Assembly: GCA_009701715.1 (NCBI GenBank)
Contig: WLJO01000007.1
Location: 1 to 64,000, forward strand
Reading direction: 5' to 3'
DNA: 64,000 nt
Source: Actinomycetota bacterium
GTDB taxonomy: Bacteria; Actinomycetota; Acidimicrobiia; Acidimicrobiales; Ilumatobacteraceae
The notes under the pieces are model-generated. The model saw only the letters and a program-made list of their open reading frames with translations, was not told the DNA's origin and searched no databases. Made by a program: the position numbers and the translations under genes. Shown one piece after another: positions 18,389 through 26,213 of the stretch; position 1 is the first letter of the stretch; each line of letters starts with the position of its first letter.

Positions 18389-19270
18389 TCACCGTTCAAT
18401 CAGTTCGTAGGGCCCTCGCTGAGCGAGGGCCCTACGCATTCTGGACTCGATCGTTCGGTCCGGTGAGAGATCGAGTTCCTGCCAGCGCCAGCGCGGGACC
18501 ATGGCCAGAACCGATTCGGTGACCAGACCGACCAGTTCGGTTCCGGCGATCGCTGCATGGAGGGCCACGGCGTCGTATGCCTGAGCGGGTCCGGTCACTG
18601 CGGGTTCGATGAGGTTCATACTCACCTGAACGCGGTTACCCACCTGCAGGCCGAGGGCCCGTAGATGAGGGCCCCGTATAAGCGAAGCGACCTGCTTGGC
18701 CCGTTTAAGGTCGCTGTCGCGGAGGTATACGTTGTAGGCCACAAGAACCGGCCGAGCGCCGACGCAGATCGCCCCGGCGGTGCGGTGCGGAGTCGGTGGC
18801 CCGAAGTCGGGCGAGAGGTCCGACCACGCGTGCCGGCGAACCTCGGGCAGGGTTCGCTCCGGGCCGTAGAGGAAGCACGGCACGCCGAGAGCCGACGACG
18901 CCCACCGTGCAAAGGAGTCCCGTGCGGCGATCGCATCGGCAAGCGTGGAGCCCGGGAGGGCGACGAAGGGGACCACGTCGACCACCCCGAGGCGCGGGTG
19001 AACGCCTGTGTGATTCGCAAGGTCAAGTTCGGTTACCGCTGCGACGGTGAGGCGGCGAACAGCGTCAGTGCCGGCGAGGGTGAACACGCTGCGGTGGTGA
19101 AAAGAGTCGGAATGGACATCGAGTAGGTCGGATCCACAGTGCGAGCCCAGACGTGTCAGAACCGCGGGTCTGCGCCCTTCGCTCACATTGACCACGCACT
19201 CGAGCACTTTTCGCCTCGGCGATCTGTCCGAAGAATTGTCGACCCGGACTACCCGGCGGGCCATATTCAT
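18389..19270 (-). CDS. Glutamate formimidoyltransferase-like protein
   Basis: About 293 residues with the formiminotransferase N-terminal domain pattern: E-C-V-V-N-V-S-E-G-R, then L-L-D-V-H-S-D-x-x-H-H-R-S-V-F-T-L-A-G, then H-T-G-V-H-P-R-L-G-V-V-D-V-V-P-F. The classical enzyme moves a formimino group from formiminoglutamate to tetrahydrofolate in histidine breakdown. No hut genes or cyclodeaminase domain are visible here, so the role may be different (some actinobacteria carry such orphans). The ATG at 19270 is tentative; later GTG codons near the V-S-E-G-R motif are possible. It diverges from tatA by 14 nt. Confidence 0.82.
   Translation of the reverse strand: MNMARRVVRVDNSSDRSPRRKVLECVVNVSEGRRPAVLTRLGSHCGSDLLDVHSDSFHHRSVFTLAGTDAVRRLTVAAVTELDLANHTGVHPRLGVVDVVPFVALPGSTLADAIAARDSFARWASSALGVPCFLYGPERTLPEVRRHAWSDLSPDFGPPTPHRTAGAICVGARPVLVAYNVYLRDSDLKRAKQVASLIRGPHLRALGLQVGNRVQVSMNLIEPAVTGPAQAYDAVALHAAIAGTELVGLVTESVLAMVPRWRWQELDLSPDRTIESRMRRALAQRGPYELIER
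18407..18435. terminator. Perfect hairpin inside the 3' end of the formiminotransferase-like gene
   Basis: GTAGGGCCCTCGCT (18407-18420) and AGCGAGGGCCCTAC (18422-18435) form a 14-bp perfect inverted repeat with an almost closed loop. It lies 47 nt past the whiB stop but inside the last codons of the convergent gene. It may terminate whiB transcripts. There is no U tract on either side, so termination is inferred. Confidence 0.5.
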
Positions 19271-19284
19271 GGCAGACTACGGGA

Positions 19285-19518
19285 ATGCTAGGCATTTTAG
19301 AGTCGCCCTCCGACTGGGCAATCATCGTCATCGTGGTCGTTGTGCTGTTCGGCGGCGCTCAGCTTCCCAAACTGGCTCGGAACCTGGGGCAAGCCCAGAA
19401 AGAGTTCAAGAAGGGGCTGGCTGAGGGCCAAAAAAGCAAGGAAAAGGACAAGGCGGAGGCCGCCAAGGCTGAGTCCGCCGAGAGCGCCGAGAGCGCATCA
19501 ACCTCCGACGACAAGTGA
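19285..19518 (+). CDS. tatA: Sec-independent protein translocase subunit TatA
   Basis: A 77-residue protein with one N-terminal membrane helix (W-A-I-I-V-I-V-V-V-V-L-F-G-G), the F-G-x-x-x-L-P hinge, the amphipathic helix K-L-A-R-N-L-G-Q-A-Q-K-E-F-K-K, and a charged Lys/Glu/Ala/Ser tail. This is the TatA/E architecture; TatA oligomers form the pore through which folded twin-arginine proteins cross the membrane. No tatB or tatC is adjacent, which is common in actinobacteria. The start M-L-G-I-L-E is typical. A strong bidirectional terminator follows. Confidence 0.92.
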   Translation: MLGILESPSDWAIIVIVVVVLFGGAQLPKLARNLGQAQKEFKKGLAEGQKSKEKDKAEAAKAESAESAESASTSDDK

Positions 19519-19588
19519 TCGTTGCGCTGCGGCGCCTCGAACCATCTGAATCTTTGGGTCTGACCGAGGTGGCCAGACCCTGAACGTG

Positions 19589-19616
19589 AAACGAGCGCCC
19601 GTCCGGGCGCTCGTTT
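19589..19616. terminator. Bidirectional rho-independent terminator between tatA and whiB
   Basis: AAACGAGCGCCC (19589-19600) and GGGCGCTCGTTT (19605-19616) form a 12-bp perfect stem with a 4-nt loop. The A-rich 5' arm and T-rich 3' arm allow it to serve both convergent genes, tatA and the second whiB. It is the clearest intrinsic terminator in the window. Confidence 0.85.
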
Positions 19617-19672
19617 CGTAGTTTGCTATTACGTACAGCGGCGCCGGCTCGGGCCGCGCACGCGTGGATTGT

Positions 19673-19945
19673 TCAGATGCTGACGCCGAGTTCGACCCGG
19701 CGCCGCTTGAGGATGCGGCGACGCTCCCGCTCGGAAGCCCCACCCCAAACCCCGTGGTCAATGCGGTTTTCGAGGGCGTACTCCAAGCACGTGTCTGCCA
19801 CGGTGCAGGTTTTGCAGATCTTGCGGGCGCGGTCCACGCCGACGCCATCACTCGGGAAAAACACTGTTGGCGCGTAGGCACGGCAGTTGCCGAACGCCAT
19901 CCAAGAGGTGATCTCACTGGCCGGGGGGGTGTCGGTCAAGTCCAT
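19673..19945 (-). CDS. WhiB-family iron-sulfur regulator (second copy)
   Basis: A 90-residue WhiB protein distinct from the one at 18088. The cluster ligands are Cys21, 44, 47 and 53 (C-x22-C-x2-C-x5-C) and the turn is G-V-W-G-G at 65-69, followed by S-E-R-E-R-R-R-I-L-K-R-R-R. The N-terminus M-D-L-T-D-T-P-P-A-S is longer than in WhiB1. I cannot assign a subclass firmly. A ribosome binding site AAGGAGT precedes the ATG at 19945. It diverges from the small gene at 20198 across an AT-richer region with palindromes. Confidence 0.92.
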   Translation of the reverse strand: MDLTDTPPASEITSWMAFGNCRAYAPTVFFPSDGVGVDRARKICKTCTVADTCLEYALENRIDHGVWGGASERERRRILKRRRVELGVSI

Positions 19946-20197
19946 CGGGGGTTGTACTCCTTGCTCTGCGGCTCCGCCCAGAGCCTTGTGGGCACCGTCT
20001 CCGTGCCGGGTTACTCATTCAGACGTCTGAGCACCCCGATCGGTTCCGGCTCCCTTAGTCAAGCACCTGTCAAATTACATTGCAATGATTCCGTAATAAT
20101 TGTGACGACCGTCTCGCGGGAGAGCCCAAGCCGTAGAATTCTTACGTTCCGCTGTTCGGGAATCCTCCGACCAGCACCGTTCTTCCCAGGAGCCCTC
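19946..20197. promoter_or_regulatory. Divergent control region between whiB and the 87-residue gene
   Basis: This 252-nt spacer is locally AT-rich. It holds a perfect palindrome CATTGCAATG (20078-20087) flanked by ATTAC (20074-20078) and GTAAT (20093-20097), a TTGACA-like element on the minus strand, and TAGAAT (20134-20139) as a plausible plus-strand -10 for the downstream gene. The nested dyad may be an operator shared by both genes. No protein can be assigned. Confidence 0.4.
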
Positions 20198-20461
20198 ATG
20201 AGCGACGTCGCTGCCGAAGCCCCCCGAGCCCACGTGCGCATCGTGTATCTCGGTCCGGTGTCGCCGCACTGGGAGGTTTACGGCGACTACGGCGATCGTC
20301 AGGTCGTCGACGAGTTCCGCACCCGGATCCTCGCCCGACTGGTTCTGCTGCCCCGGGACGACCCGCAGTTCCGGCGCAACCGCGAGCGCATTGCGCGCGA
20401 TGCCGAGCGAGAGAACGTGACGGTGGAGTGGGATCTGGGCCTGGTGGAGGCCGAGGGCTGA
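20198..20461 (+). CDS. Small conserved protein upstream of ppk1, unknown function
   Basis: 87 residues: M-S-D-V-A-A-E-A-P-R-A-H, a compact core V-R-I-V-Y-L-G-P-V-S-P-H-W-E-V, then Y-G-D-R-Q-V-V-D-E-F-R-T-R and an Arg-rich stretch, ending in an acidic tail. It is soluble, without signal peptide. A longer in-frame extension begins far upstream through the whiB promoter and is rejected; the ATG at 20198 has an AGGAG ribosome binding site. It lies 78 nt before ppk1 on the same strand, so a link to polyphosphate metabolism is possible but unproven. Confidence 0.7.
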   Translation: MSDVAAEAPRAHVRIVYLGPVSPHWEVYGDYGDRQVVDEFRTRILARLVLLPRDDPQFRRNRERIARDAERENVTVEWDLGLVEAEG

Positions 20462-20539
20462 GTATCCGGCCGGGAACGAGGGGCTGAACGCTTCTGCTCC
20501 GGTCGCATCAGCGATCCGAACATCGGTACTCTCGTCCAG

Positions 20540-22585
20540 ATGGGGGATGTAGACGTTGACGCCCTGTTGAACAGGGAACTGTCCTGGCTGGATTTCAATT
20601 CGCGTGTTCTGGCCCAGGCACGCGAGCAGCAGGTTCCCCTGCTGGAACGCGTGAAATTCGTCGCTATCTGCTCGGCCAATCTCGACGAGTTTTTCCAGGT
20701 CCGGGTGTCCGCCCTCAAGAACCAAGTCGATGCGGGCATCACAGCGCCCGGTCCCGACGGACGGTCGCCCGCTCGGGTACTGCTCGAGGTGGGGGATCTT
20801 GTTGCAGATCTTGTTGCCGAACAGGAGCGGATCGTTATTGGGGACCTGCTCCCTGCGATGAGGGCTGAGGGGATCGAACTCGTCTCGCCAGCGTCGCTCG
20901 ACGATCGGGGTAGGGAAGAGATCGCTGCGCTGTTCCGTGACCGGCTTTTCCCGGTGCTGACCCCGCTCGCGGTCGACCCTGCACACCCGTTCCCCTACAT
21001 CTCCAACCTGTCGCTGAACCTCGCCGTGATGGTGAGTGACCCGGAGGACGGAGAGCGCCGCTTCGCCCGCGTCAAGGTGCCATCGTTGCTTCCGCGGCTC
21101 ATTGCGCTGTCGGACGGTGTTCGGTTTGTGCCACTCGAAGAGGTGATCGCAGCTCAGCTCGGGGACTTGTTCCCCGGGATGCGGATCGAGGAGCACTGGT
21201 TCTTCCGGGTGACTCGCAATACCGATTTCACTGTGGCTGAGGACGAAGCCGAGGACCTCCTCGAGGCGCTGGAGATCGAGTTGCGCCGTCGCAGGTTCGG
21301 CAGGGCTGTGAGGCTGGAGGCACAGGCCGGCATGCCCTCAGAGATGCTCAGTATGCTGCTCGACGAACTGGATCTCGACCAGGACGACGTCACACTGCAC
21401 CGGACGCTCATCGATCTCACAGCGCTCTTCCAACTCGCGGCGCTCGAACGCCCGGCATTGCGTGACGAACCGTGGAGGGGGACTACCCCGTCCAGAGCGC
21501 AGGCGATCGCCCGGGGCGAGAAGACCTGGTTCGAGGCGTTGCGCGAGCGCGATCTCTTTGTGCACCACCCGTACGAATCGTTCGGCAAGACCGTCGAGTC
21601 CTTCGTTGCTGCAGCGGCCGATGATCCCAAGGTGCAGTCGATCAAGATGACGCTGTACCGCATGTCCGACGACAGCGATATCGCTGACAGCCTTGCCCGC
21701 GCTGCCGAGCGCGGCGTGCAGGTAGCCGTTCTGGTGGAGCTCAAGGCGCGCTTCGACGAGCAGTCCAACATCACCTGGGCGCGCAAGCTTGAGCGCAGCG
21801 GTGTGCACGTGATGTTCGGCCTCGTGGGCCTCAAGACGCACTCGAAATGTGCGCTGGTCGTAAGGGACGACGAAGACGGTCTGCACCGGTACGCGCACAT
21901 CGGCACCGGCAACTACAACTCTCGGACCGCGCGGGTCTACGAGGACATTGGCCTCTTCACGGCGGATCCAGAGATCGGGGCGGACCTTGGTGAGCTGTTC
22001 AACCACCTCACCGGGTACTCGAAGGAGGAGAAGTACCGCAAGATCGTCGTTGCCCCGACACAACTGCGCCCGCGTCTCCACGAACTGATCGACAACGAGA
22101 TCGCGTGCGGGACGGCTGGGGAGATCACGGCCAAGGCCAACTCAATCGTGGACCCGGACCTCATTCGGGCTCTGTACCGCGCCAGCGCGGTGGGTGTCCG
22201 GATCAATCTGGTAGTGCGCGGGATCTGCTGCCTCCGACCCGGGGTTCCCGGGCTCTCGGAGAACATCCGTGTGCGGTCGGTGGTAGGTCGGTACCTCGAG
22301 CATTCCCGGATCCTTCGGTTCGCGAACGGATCCGGCAGGGGCAAGCCGCTGTACCTCATTGGCTCTGCAGACCTGATGGAGCGGAACCTCGATCGCCGGG
22401 TCGAGGTGCTCGTCCCGGTGCGCGACCGAGGGCACCGTACAAGGCTGGACAATGTGCTCGAGGAACTGCAGGCCGATGACGCGGCAGCATGGGAACTGGG
22501 CTCCGACGGGCAGTGGGTGCGCCGCGGTGATCCGTCGGCGGTACATCCGCAGACCCGGATTCACCGGCTCAACCAGCGCCGCTGA
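20540..22585 (+). CDS. ppk1: Polyphosphate kinase 1
   Basis: A 681-residue PPK1 that reversibly makes inorganic polyphosphate from ATP at the membrane. The N-domain begins L-L-N-R-E-L-S-W-L-D-F-N, followed by A-I-C-S-A-N-L-D-E-F-F-Q-V-R-V. The phosphorylated catalytic His434 is in G-L-K-T-H-S-K-C, equivalent to E. coli His435, and the second PLD-like half retains S-A-D-L-M-E-R-N-L-D-R-R-V-E. Length is normal. TACTCT (20527-20532) lies 7 nt before the ATG, pointing to a leaderless transcript. It is the first of a long series of phosphate-related genes to the right. Confidence 0.97.
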   Translation: MGDVDVDALLNRELSWLDFNSRVLAQAREQQVPLLERVKFVAICSANLDEFFQVRVSALKNQVDAGITAPGPDGRSPARVLLEVGDLVADLVAEQERIVIGDLLPAMRAEGIELVSPASLDDRGREEIAALFRDRLFPVLTPLAVDPAHPFPYISNLSLNLAVMVSDPEDGERRFARVKVPSLLPRLIALSDGVRFVPLEEVIAAQLGDLFPGMRIEEHWFFRVTRNTDFTVAEDEAEDLLEALEIELRRRRFGRAVRLEAQAGMPSEMLSMLLDELDLDQDDVTLHRTLIDLTALFQLAALERPALRDEPWRGTTPSRAQAIARGEKTWFEALRERDLFVHHPYESFGKTVESFVAAAADDPKVQSIKMTLYRMSDDSDIADSLARAAERGVQVAVLVELKARFDEQSNITWARKLERSGVHVMFGLVGLKTHSKCALVVRDDEDGLHRYAHIGTGNYNSRTARVYEDIGLFTADPEIGADLGELFNHLTGYSKEEKYRKIVVAPTQLRPRLHELIDNEIACGTAGEITAKANSIVDPDLIRALYRASAVGVRINLVVRGICCLRPGVPGLSENIRVRSVVGRYLEHSRILRFANGSGRGKPLYLIGSADLMERNLDRRVEVLVPVRDRGHRTRLDNVLEELQADDAAAWELGSDGQWVRRGDPSAVHPQTRIHRLNQRR

Positions 22586-22634
22586 GGCCCTATAACCGAC
22601 ACACCGGATGGTCGGCAACGAGTTGACGCCCAGC

Positions 22635-22667
22635 GTTCAGGTTCTGCACACCTTCCGGTCAGGCCGT
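22635..22667 (+). promoter_or_regulatory. PHO-box-like 11-bp repeats upstream of the FN3 surface protein gene
   Basis: Three consecutive 11-bp units are seen: GTTCAGGTTCT (22635-22645), GCACACCTTCC (22646-22656) and GGTCAGGCCGT (22657-22667). Their spacing and G-x-x-C-A-x-x core resemble actinobacterial PhoP/RegX3 boxes (consensus GTTCACC direct repeats every 11 bp). The match is weaker than the box before pstS, so assignment is tentative. Confidence 0.45.
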
Positions 22668-22727
22668 CGTTACATCTGTTCGACACGCTGACGTTGTTCT
22701 CGACCCCGTTCCGGAAGGTGCGTCAGC

Positions 22728-24743
22728 GTGCTTATCAAGCCGAAGTGTTTCGGATTGTCGATCTTGGCGGCTCTTGGTCTAGCCGTAGGTGCCGTGGGCC
22801 TCCACGGTGGGAGTGCCGCCCTAGCACTCGCGAGTGGCGTCGCCGCCGAGGGCACGGTGACGGTCGGTCCCACCTCGGGCAACAGCGATACGACCATCGC
22901 ACTCTCGTTCTCGACCTCCCAGAGCTGCCCGGGTGACTTCAACACCGGGTATCTCTGGCAGACGTTCATCGCCCCGCGCTCGTTGGACCCCGCAACGTTC
23001 ACCTACTACACCGGGCTTCCCCGTTCAAGCGACGGATCCGACGTTGGTGCCAAGGCCCTGCGCACCAACACCAGCACCTGGATCCGAAACAAGACCCCCG
23101 GTCTCACGGACGGTCAGATCGTCCCGCCGACCAACGTGGTCCTGTCCAATGCCACGTATTCGGGATTCGCCGGCGAATACTGGCTCGGAATCGCCTGTAC
23201 ACAGGACGATCTGTCGTTCGTGACCCAGACCGTCAAGTACTGGGCAACGCCGATCACCATCACGTCCGCTTCCGATCAAGGCGCGAACAACTTCACGTAT
23301 CAGACCGGCTTCACCCCGAAAGCGCCGACACTCGGAAGCCTGACGGCGGGCGAGGGTGAGGTGGACGTTGCGTTCACGCCCGCAGTAAAGGTGCCCGGCA
23401 ACCCGGATGACACCGGCTATACGGTCGTGGTGAAGGATGCGACGTGTACTACCGGGATCACCTCCGAGTCCGGCTCGAGCAGTCCGATCACCGTGAGCGG
23501 GCTGACCAATGGCACCACCTACTGCTTCGCCGTCAAGGCGACGAACCCCCGCGGCGACAGTGCGCTTTCGTCGACGAATACCGCAAGCCCGATTGTGCCG
23601 CTTGCTGCCACGCCCGGCAACAAGTCGGTAACGCTCTCTTGGAGCGCCGGGGCATGGCCCTCGCTCAGCCCGATCTCGGACTACAAGGTTGAGTACCGCA
23701 AGAACGGAGGGGCCTGGACGAACGCAAAGAGTGTCGTGTCGACGGCCACCACTTTCGTCGTGAGCAAGTTGACAAACGGCACCAACTACGAATTCCGGGT
23801 GGCGGCCAAGAAGGGTTCCGAAGTCGGGTCCTACCTCGTAACCGGCGTCGTTGTTCCCCGCAGCGTCCCCGGCAAGGTAAGCAGACTCAAGGCAGTTGCA
23901 CGCAATACGTCGGTCAGCGTTACGTGGAAGGCTCCGTCGAGTACCGGCGGGTCGGCACTGACCGACTACGTCATTGAGTATTCGTCGAACGGTGGCACCA
24001 CTTGGAGCACAGCGAGCGATGGCGTCTCCACCGACACGAGCTACACGATCCCGGGTCTGGTGAACGGAACCGGATACAAGGTGCGGGTGTCTGCACAGAA
24101 CGTCGCCGGTATTGGCGCAGCTGTCAAGACGGCGAAAGCAGTGAAGCCGTATCTGGTCCTGCCGACCGCTCCGCAGTCCGTGAAGGCGACTCCGCGCAAC
24201 CTGTCGGTAGTCGTGACGTGGAAAGCTCCGAAGGGTGACGGCGGTTCGGTGATCACCGACCACCTCGTCGAGTGGACCGTCGACGGTGTGACCTGGTCCA
24301 GCGCGAATGCAGGGACCGCACTCACGTACACGATCTCAGGTCTGGTGAACGGAACCGGATACAAGGTGCGGGTATCGGCCACGAACACCGTGTTCTCCGG
24401 CTACGGCAAGAAAGCCGGAACAGCGAAGGCCGTAAAGCCGTACCTGAGCCTGCCCGGCAAGGTCCGCTCGCTCAAGGCGACCGGAGCCTCCACATCGCTG
24501 AACGTGTCCTGGATCGCTCCCGCTGCCGACGGTGGTTCAGCGATCACCGATTACCTCATCGAGTGGTCGAGTAACGGTGGAATCACGTGGGTCCCGGTGA
24601 GCGACGGTGTCTCCACAGCAACCTCATACCGGATCACCGGCCTTGCGGCTGGCACGGCGTACAAGGTCCGTGTCTTGGCCAACAACCTTCTGGGAGCCGG
24701 CGCGGCACTGACCACAGCGAAGGCCGTGAAGCCGCTCGCCTAA
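22728..24743 (+). CDS. Secreted surface protein: C-x-G-D/G-V-A-C domain plus about five fibronectin type III domains
   Basis: 671 residues with a signal peptide (residues 1-40). Residues 41-180 form a domain I cannot name: C-P-G-D at 67-70, W-Q-T-F at 77-80, D-P-A at 87-89, P-G-L-T-D-G-Q at 124-130, G-E-Y-W-L-G-I-A-C at 149-157. The same domain occurs in the proteins at 31742, 32479 and 36809. About five FN3 repeats follow, with recurring T-I-x-G-L-V-N-G-T-x-Y-K-V-R-V and A-K-A-V-K-P-Y segments. No membrane anchor or LPxTG is present, so it is probably released or held non-covalently in the wall. The GTG start has a GGAAGG site upstream. PHO-box-like repeats suggest induction by phosphate limitation. 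Confidence 0.8.
   Translation: MLIKPKCFGLSILAALGLAVGAVGLHGGSAALALASGVAAEGTVTVGPTSGNSDTTIALSFSTSQSCPGDFNTGYLWQTFIAPRSLDPATFTYYTGLPRSSDGSDVGAKALRTNTSTWIRNKTPGLTDGQIVPPTNVVLSNATYSGFAGEYWLGIACTQDDLSFVTQTVKYWATPITITSASDQGANNFTYQTGFTPKAPTLGSLTAGEGEVDVAFTPAVKVPGNPDDTGYTVVVKDATCTTGITSESGSSSPITVSGLTNGTTYCFAVKATNPRGDSALSSTNTASPIVPLAATPGNKSVTLSWSAGAWPSLSPISDYKVEYRKNGGAWTNAKSVVSTATTFVVSKLTNGTNYEFRVAAKKGSEVGSYLVTGVVVPRSVPGKVSRLKAVARNTSVSVTWKAPSSTGGSALTDYVIEYSSNGGTTWSTASDGVSTDTSYTIPGLVNGTGYKVRVSAQNVAGIGAAVKTAKAVKPYLVLPTAPQSVKATPRNLSVVVTWKAPKGDGGSVITDHLVEWTVDGVTWSSANAGTALTYTISGLVNGTGYKVRVSATNTVFSGYGKKAGTAKAVKPYLSLPGKVRSLKATGASTSLNVSWIAPAADGGSAITDYLIEWSSNGGITWVPVSDGVSTATSYRITGLAAGTAYKVRVLANNLLGAGAALTTAKAVKPLA
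24054..24373 (+). repeat. Exact 35-bp direct repeat within the FN3 region
   Basis: An identical 35-bp stretch occurs at 24054-24088 and again at 24339-24373. Both copies encode G-L-V-N-G-T-G-Y-K-V-R-V in successive FN3 units. Exact identity at DNA level over 35 bp indicates a recent duplication or gene-conversion event between neighbouring repeats. Confidence 0.85.
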
Positions 24744-24828
24744 CACTGGCTGGGCGGAGAATTCGCTGGTGGTTTGACCTGCGAGGGCCGGGAATAGACA
24801 GCGAACATCCGCACGGGCGTTCCCTTCC

Positions 24829-24861
24829 GTTCACCTTGCGGTCACGTCTTCGGCTTACGTT
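24829..24861 (+). promoter_or_regulatory. PHO box and -10 of the second Pst-like operon
   Basis: Two 11-bp direct repeats, GTTCACCTTGC (24829-24839) and GGTCACGTCTT (24840-24850), match the actinobacterial PHO box (GTTCACC repeats). A further partial unit, GTTCCCTTCC, lies at 24819-24828. A TACGTT hexamer at 24856-24861 directly after the box can serve as -10. This places the whole 24918-35237 operon under probable PhoP/RegX3 control. Confidence 0.65.
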
Positions 24862-24917
24862 TCGTGGCGTATGTGGGATTCCCGGTGGGCGCAGGCGAGA
24901 AGTCAGGGGAATCGACG

Positions 24918-25187
24918 GTGATCAGTGGATCCGGAAACACACCCGGCAACCCGGAGCAAGATCGGCTGACGCTGAGCGACGCTGACATCGCGCGATTGGC
25001 TGCCGCGATTGCGGTGGTGCTTCGGGATGAAGGAGTCCTGCGGGGCAGAAGCACTGTCGGGAATCGGCAGGGCAAGGTAGAGAGTGGACGCAAGCGACGG
25101 CTATCGAGTCTCTTCCACGCAGACGTCATTTTAGCCAGTGTTGCCCTACTCATCGTGGTAATTGTCCTCATCGCCTGGACGGTCTAG
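24918..25187 (+). CDS. Small single-pass membrane protein, first gene of the second Pst-like operon
   Basis: 89 residues: a Gly/Asn/Pro-rich start, a predicted helix (L-S-D-A-D-I-A-R-L-A-A-A-I-A-V-V-L), a basic stretch (S-G-R-K-R-R-L), and one C-terminal membrane helix (V-I-L-A-S-V-A-L-L-I-V-V-I-V-L-I-A-W). The GTG at 24918 is chosen because AGGGGA lies 7 nt upstream; an earlier in-frame GTG at 24864 would put the -10 almost on the start. It ends 3 nt before the PstC-like gene. No known family. It could be an accessory subunit of the transporter, judged only by position. Confidence 0.65.
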   Translation: MISGSGNTPGNPEQDRLTLSDADIARLAAAIAVVLRDEGVLRGRSTVGNRQGKVESGRKRRLSSLFHADVILASVALLIVVIVLIAWTV

Positions 25188-25190
25188 ATC

Positions 25191-26213
25191 ATGCAGACAA
25201 AAACCGCGCTCCCCGTTCGAGACGACGAACGTCCGTCGCCCACGCCTCGCGAGATCAGCAGTCGACGCGGCCGCGGCGATCGGAACTTCAATCGCGGACT
25301 GTCCCTAACCGGCATCAGTGTGCTCGCTGTCATGGCTGCGGTCGGGCTCTTCCTCACTATTGAGGCGTGGGATGCCTTTCGCGCAGTCGGGTTCAAGTTC
25401 TTCACGACATCAACGTGGCAACCGGACCGGAGGGTGTTCGGCGTTGCCGCAGTGCTCCTCTTCACCGTCCTCATCGCACTCCTTGCAGTAGCGATTGCAC
25501 TCCCCCTCGCTATGGGGACCGCACTGTTCATTGTTGAGGTGGTCCCGAGTTGGCTTCGGTCCACCTTTATTGCAATTGTCGACCTCATGGCCGCAGTGCC
25601 GAGTGTGGTGTACGGGCTCTGGGGGCTCTTCTTCCTGCAGGGACAGATCATCGGGCTGTCACGGTGGCTGACCACCTGGTTCGGTTGGATTCCGCTTTTC
25701 AACGTGTCGGGGGATGACCCCACGAGCCCGCTCGCGAGCGGCACGGTCTACACGGCGTCCACCTTTATCGCAGGTGTTGTGGTGTCCATGATGGTGCTGC
25801 CCATCGCATGCTCGGTCATGCGTGAGGTGTTCTCCCAGGTTCCTCCCGGAGAACGAGAGGGCGCATTCGCGCTGGGATCGACACGTTGGGGAATGATCCG
25901 AACCGTGACCTTGCCCTTCGGTCGAGGGGGAATCATCGGCGGAACCATGTTGGGCCTCGGACGTGCCCTCGGTGAGACGATCGCCGTCTACCTCATCATT
26001 TCGCCACGCTTCGATGTCAGCTTCCACGTTCTCGAGAACGGCAGCAACTCGGTGTCCTCGCTGATTGCGCTGCGAACACCGGAGGCCACCGGATTCGGGC
26101 TTTCCGCGCTGATGGCGGCGGGGTTGACACTGTTCGTCATGACTCTGGTGGTGAACTTCGTTGCTTCGATTTTTGTTGCACGATCCCGCTCGGGTGCCGG
26201 GAGCGAAGCATGA
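25191..26213 (+). CDS. PstC-like phosphate ABC transporter permease (second system)
   Basis: 340 residues with a short cytoplasmic N-terminus and about six membrane helices. The ABC permease EAA loop appears as R-E-G-A-F-A-L-G-S-T-R-W-G-M-I-R-T-V-x-L-P. The motifs A-V-P-S-V-V-Y-G-L-W-G and G-R-A-L-G-E-T-I-A-V are characteristic of PstC. It overlaps the next gene by 4 bp (ATGA). With the PstA- and PstB-like proteins it should form a complete importer. It is clearly a paralogue of the PstC at 42250, not a copy, as the sequences differ greatly outside the motifs. Confidence 0.9.
   Translation: MQTKTALPVRDDERPSPTPREISSRRGRGDRNFNRGLSLTGISVLAVMAAVGLFLTIEAWDAFRAVGFKFFTTSTWQPDRRVFGVAAVLLFTVLIALLAVAIALPLAMGTALFIVEVVPSWLRSTFIAIVDLMAAVPSVVYGLWGLFFLQGQIIGLSRWLTTWFGWIPLFNVSGDDPTSPLASGTVYTASTFIAGVVVSMMVLPIACSVMREVFSQVPPGEREGAFALGSTRWGMIRTVTLPFGRGGIIGGTMLGLGRALGETIAVYLIISPRFDVSFHVLENGSNSVSSLIALRTPEATGFGLSALMAAGLTLFVMTLVVNFVASIFVARSRSGAGSEA

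Noticed and set aside
19664-20197. Long N-terminal extension of the 87-residue protein upstream of ppk1
   Set aside because: It runs antisense through the second whiB and its promoter; the ATG at 20198 has a good ribosome site.
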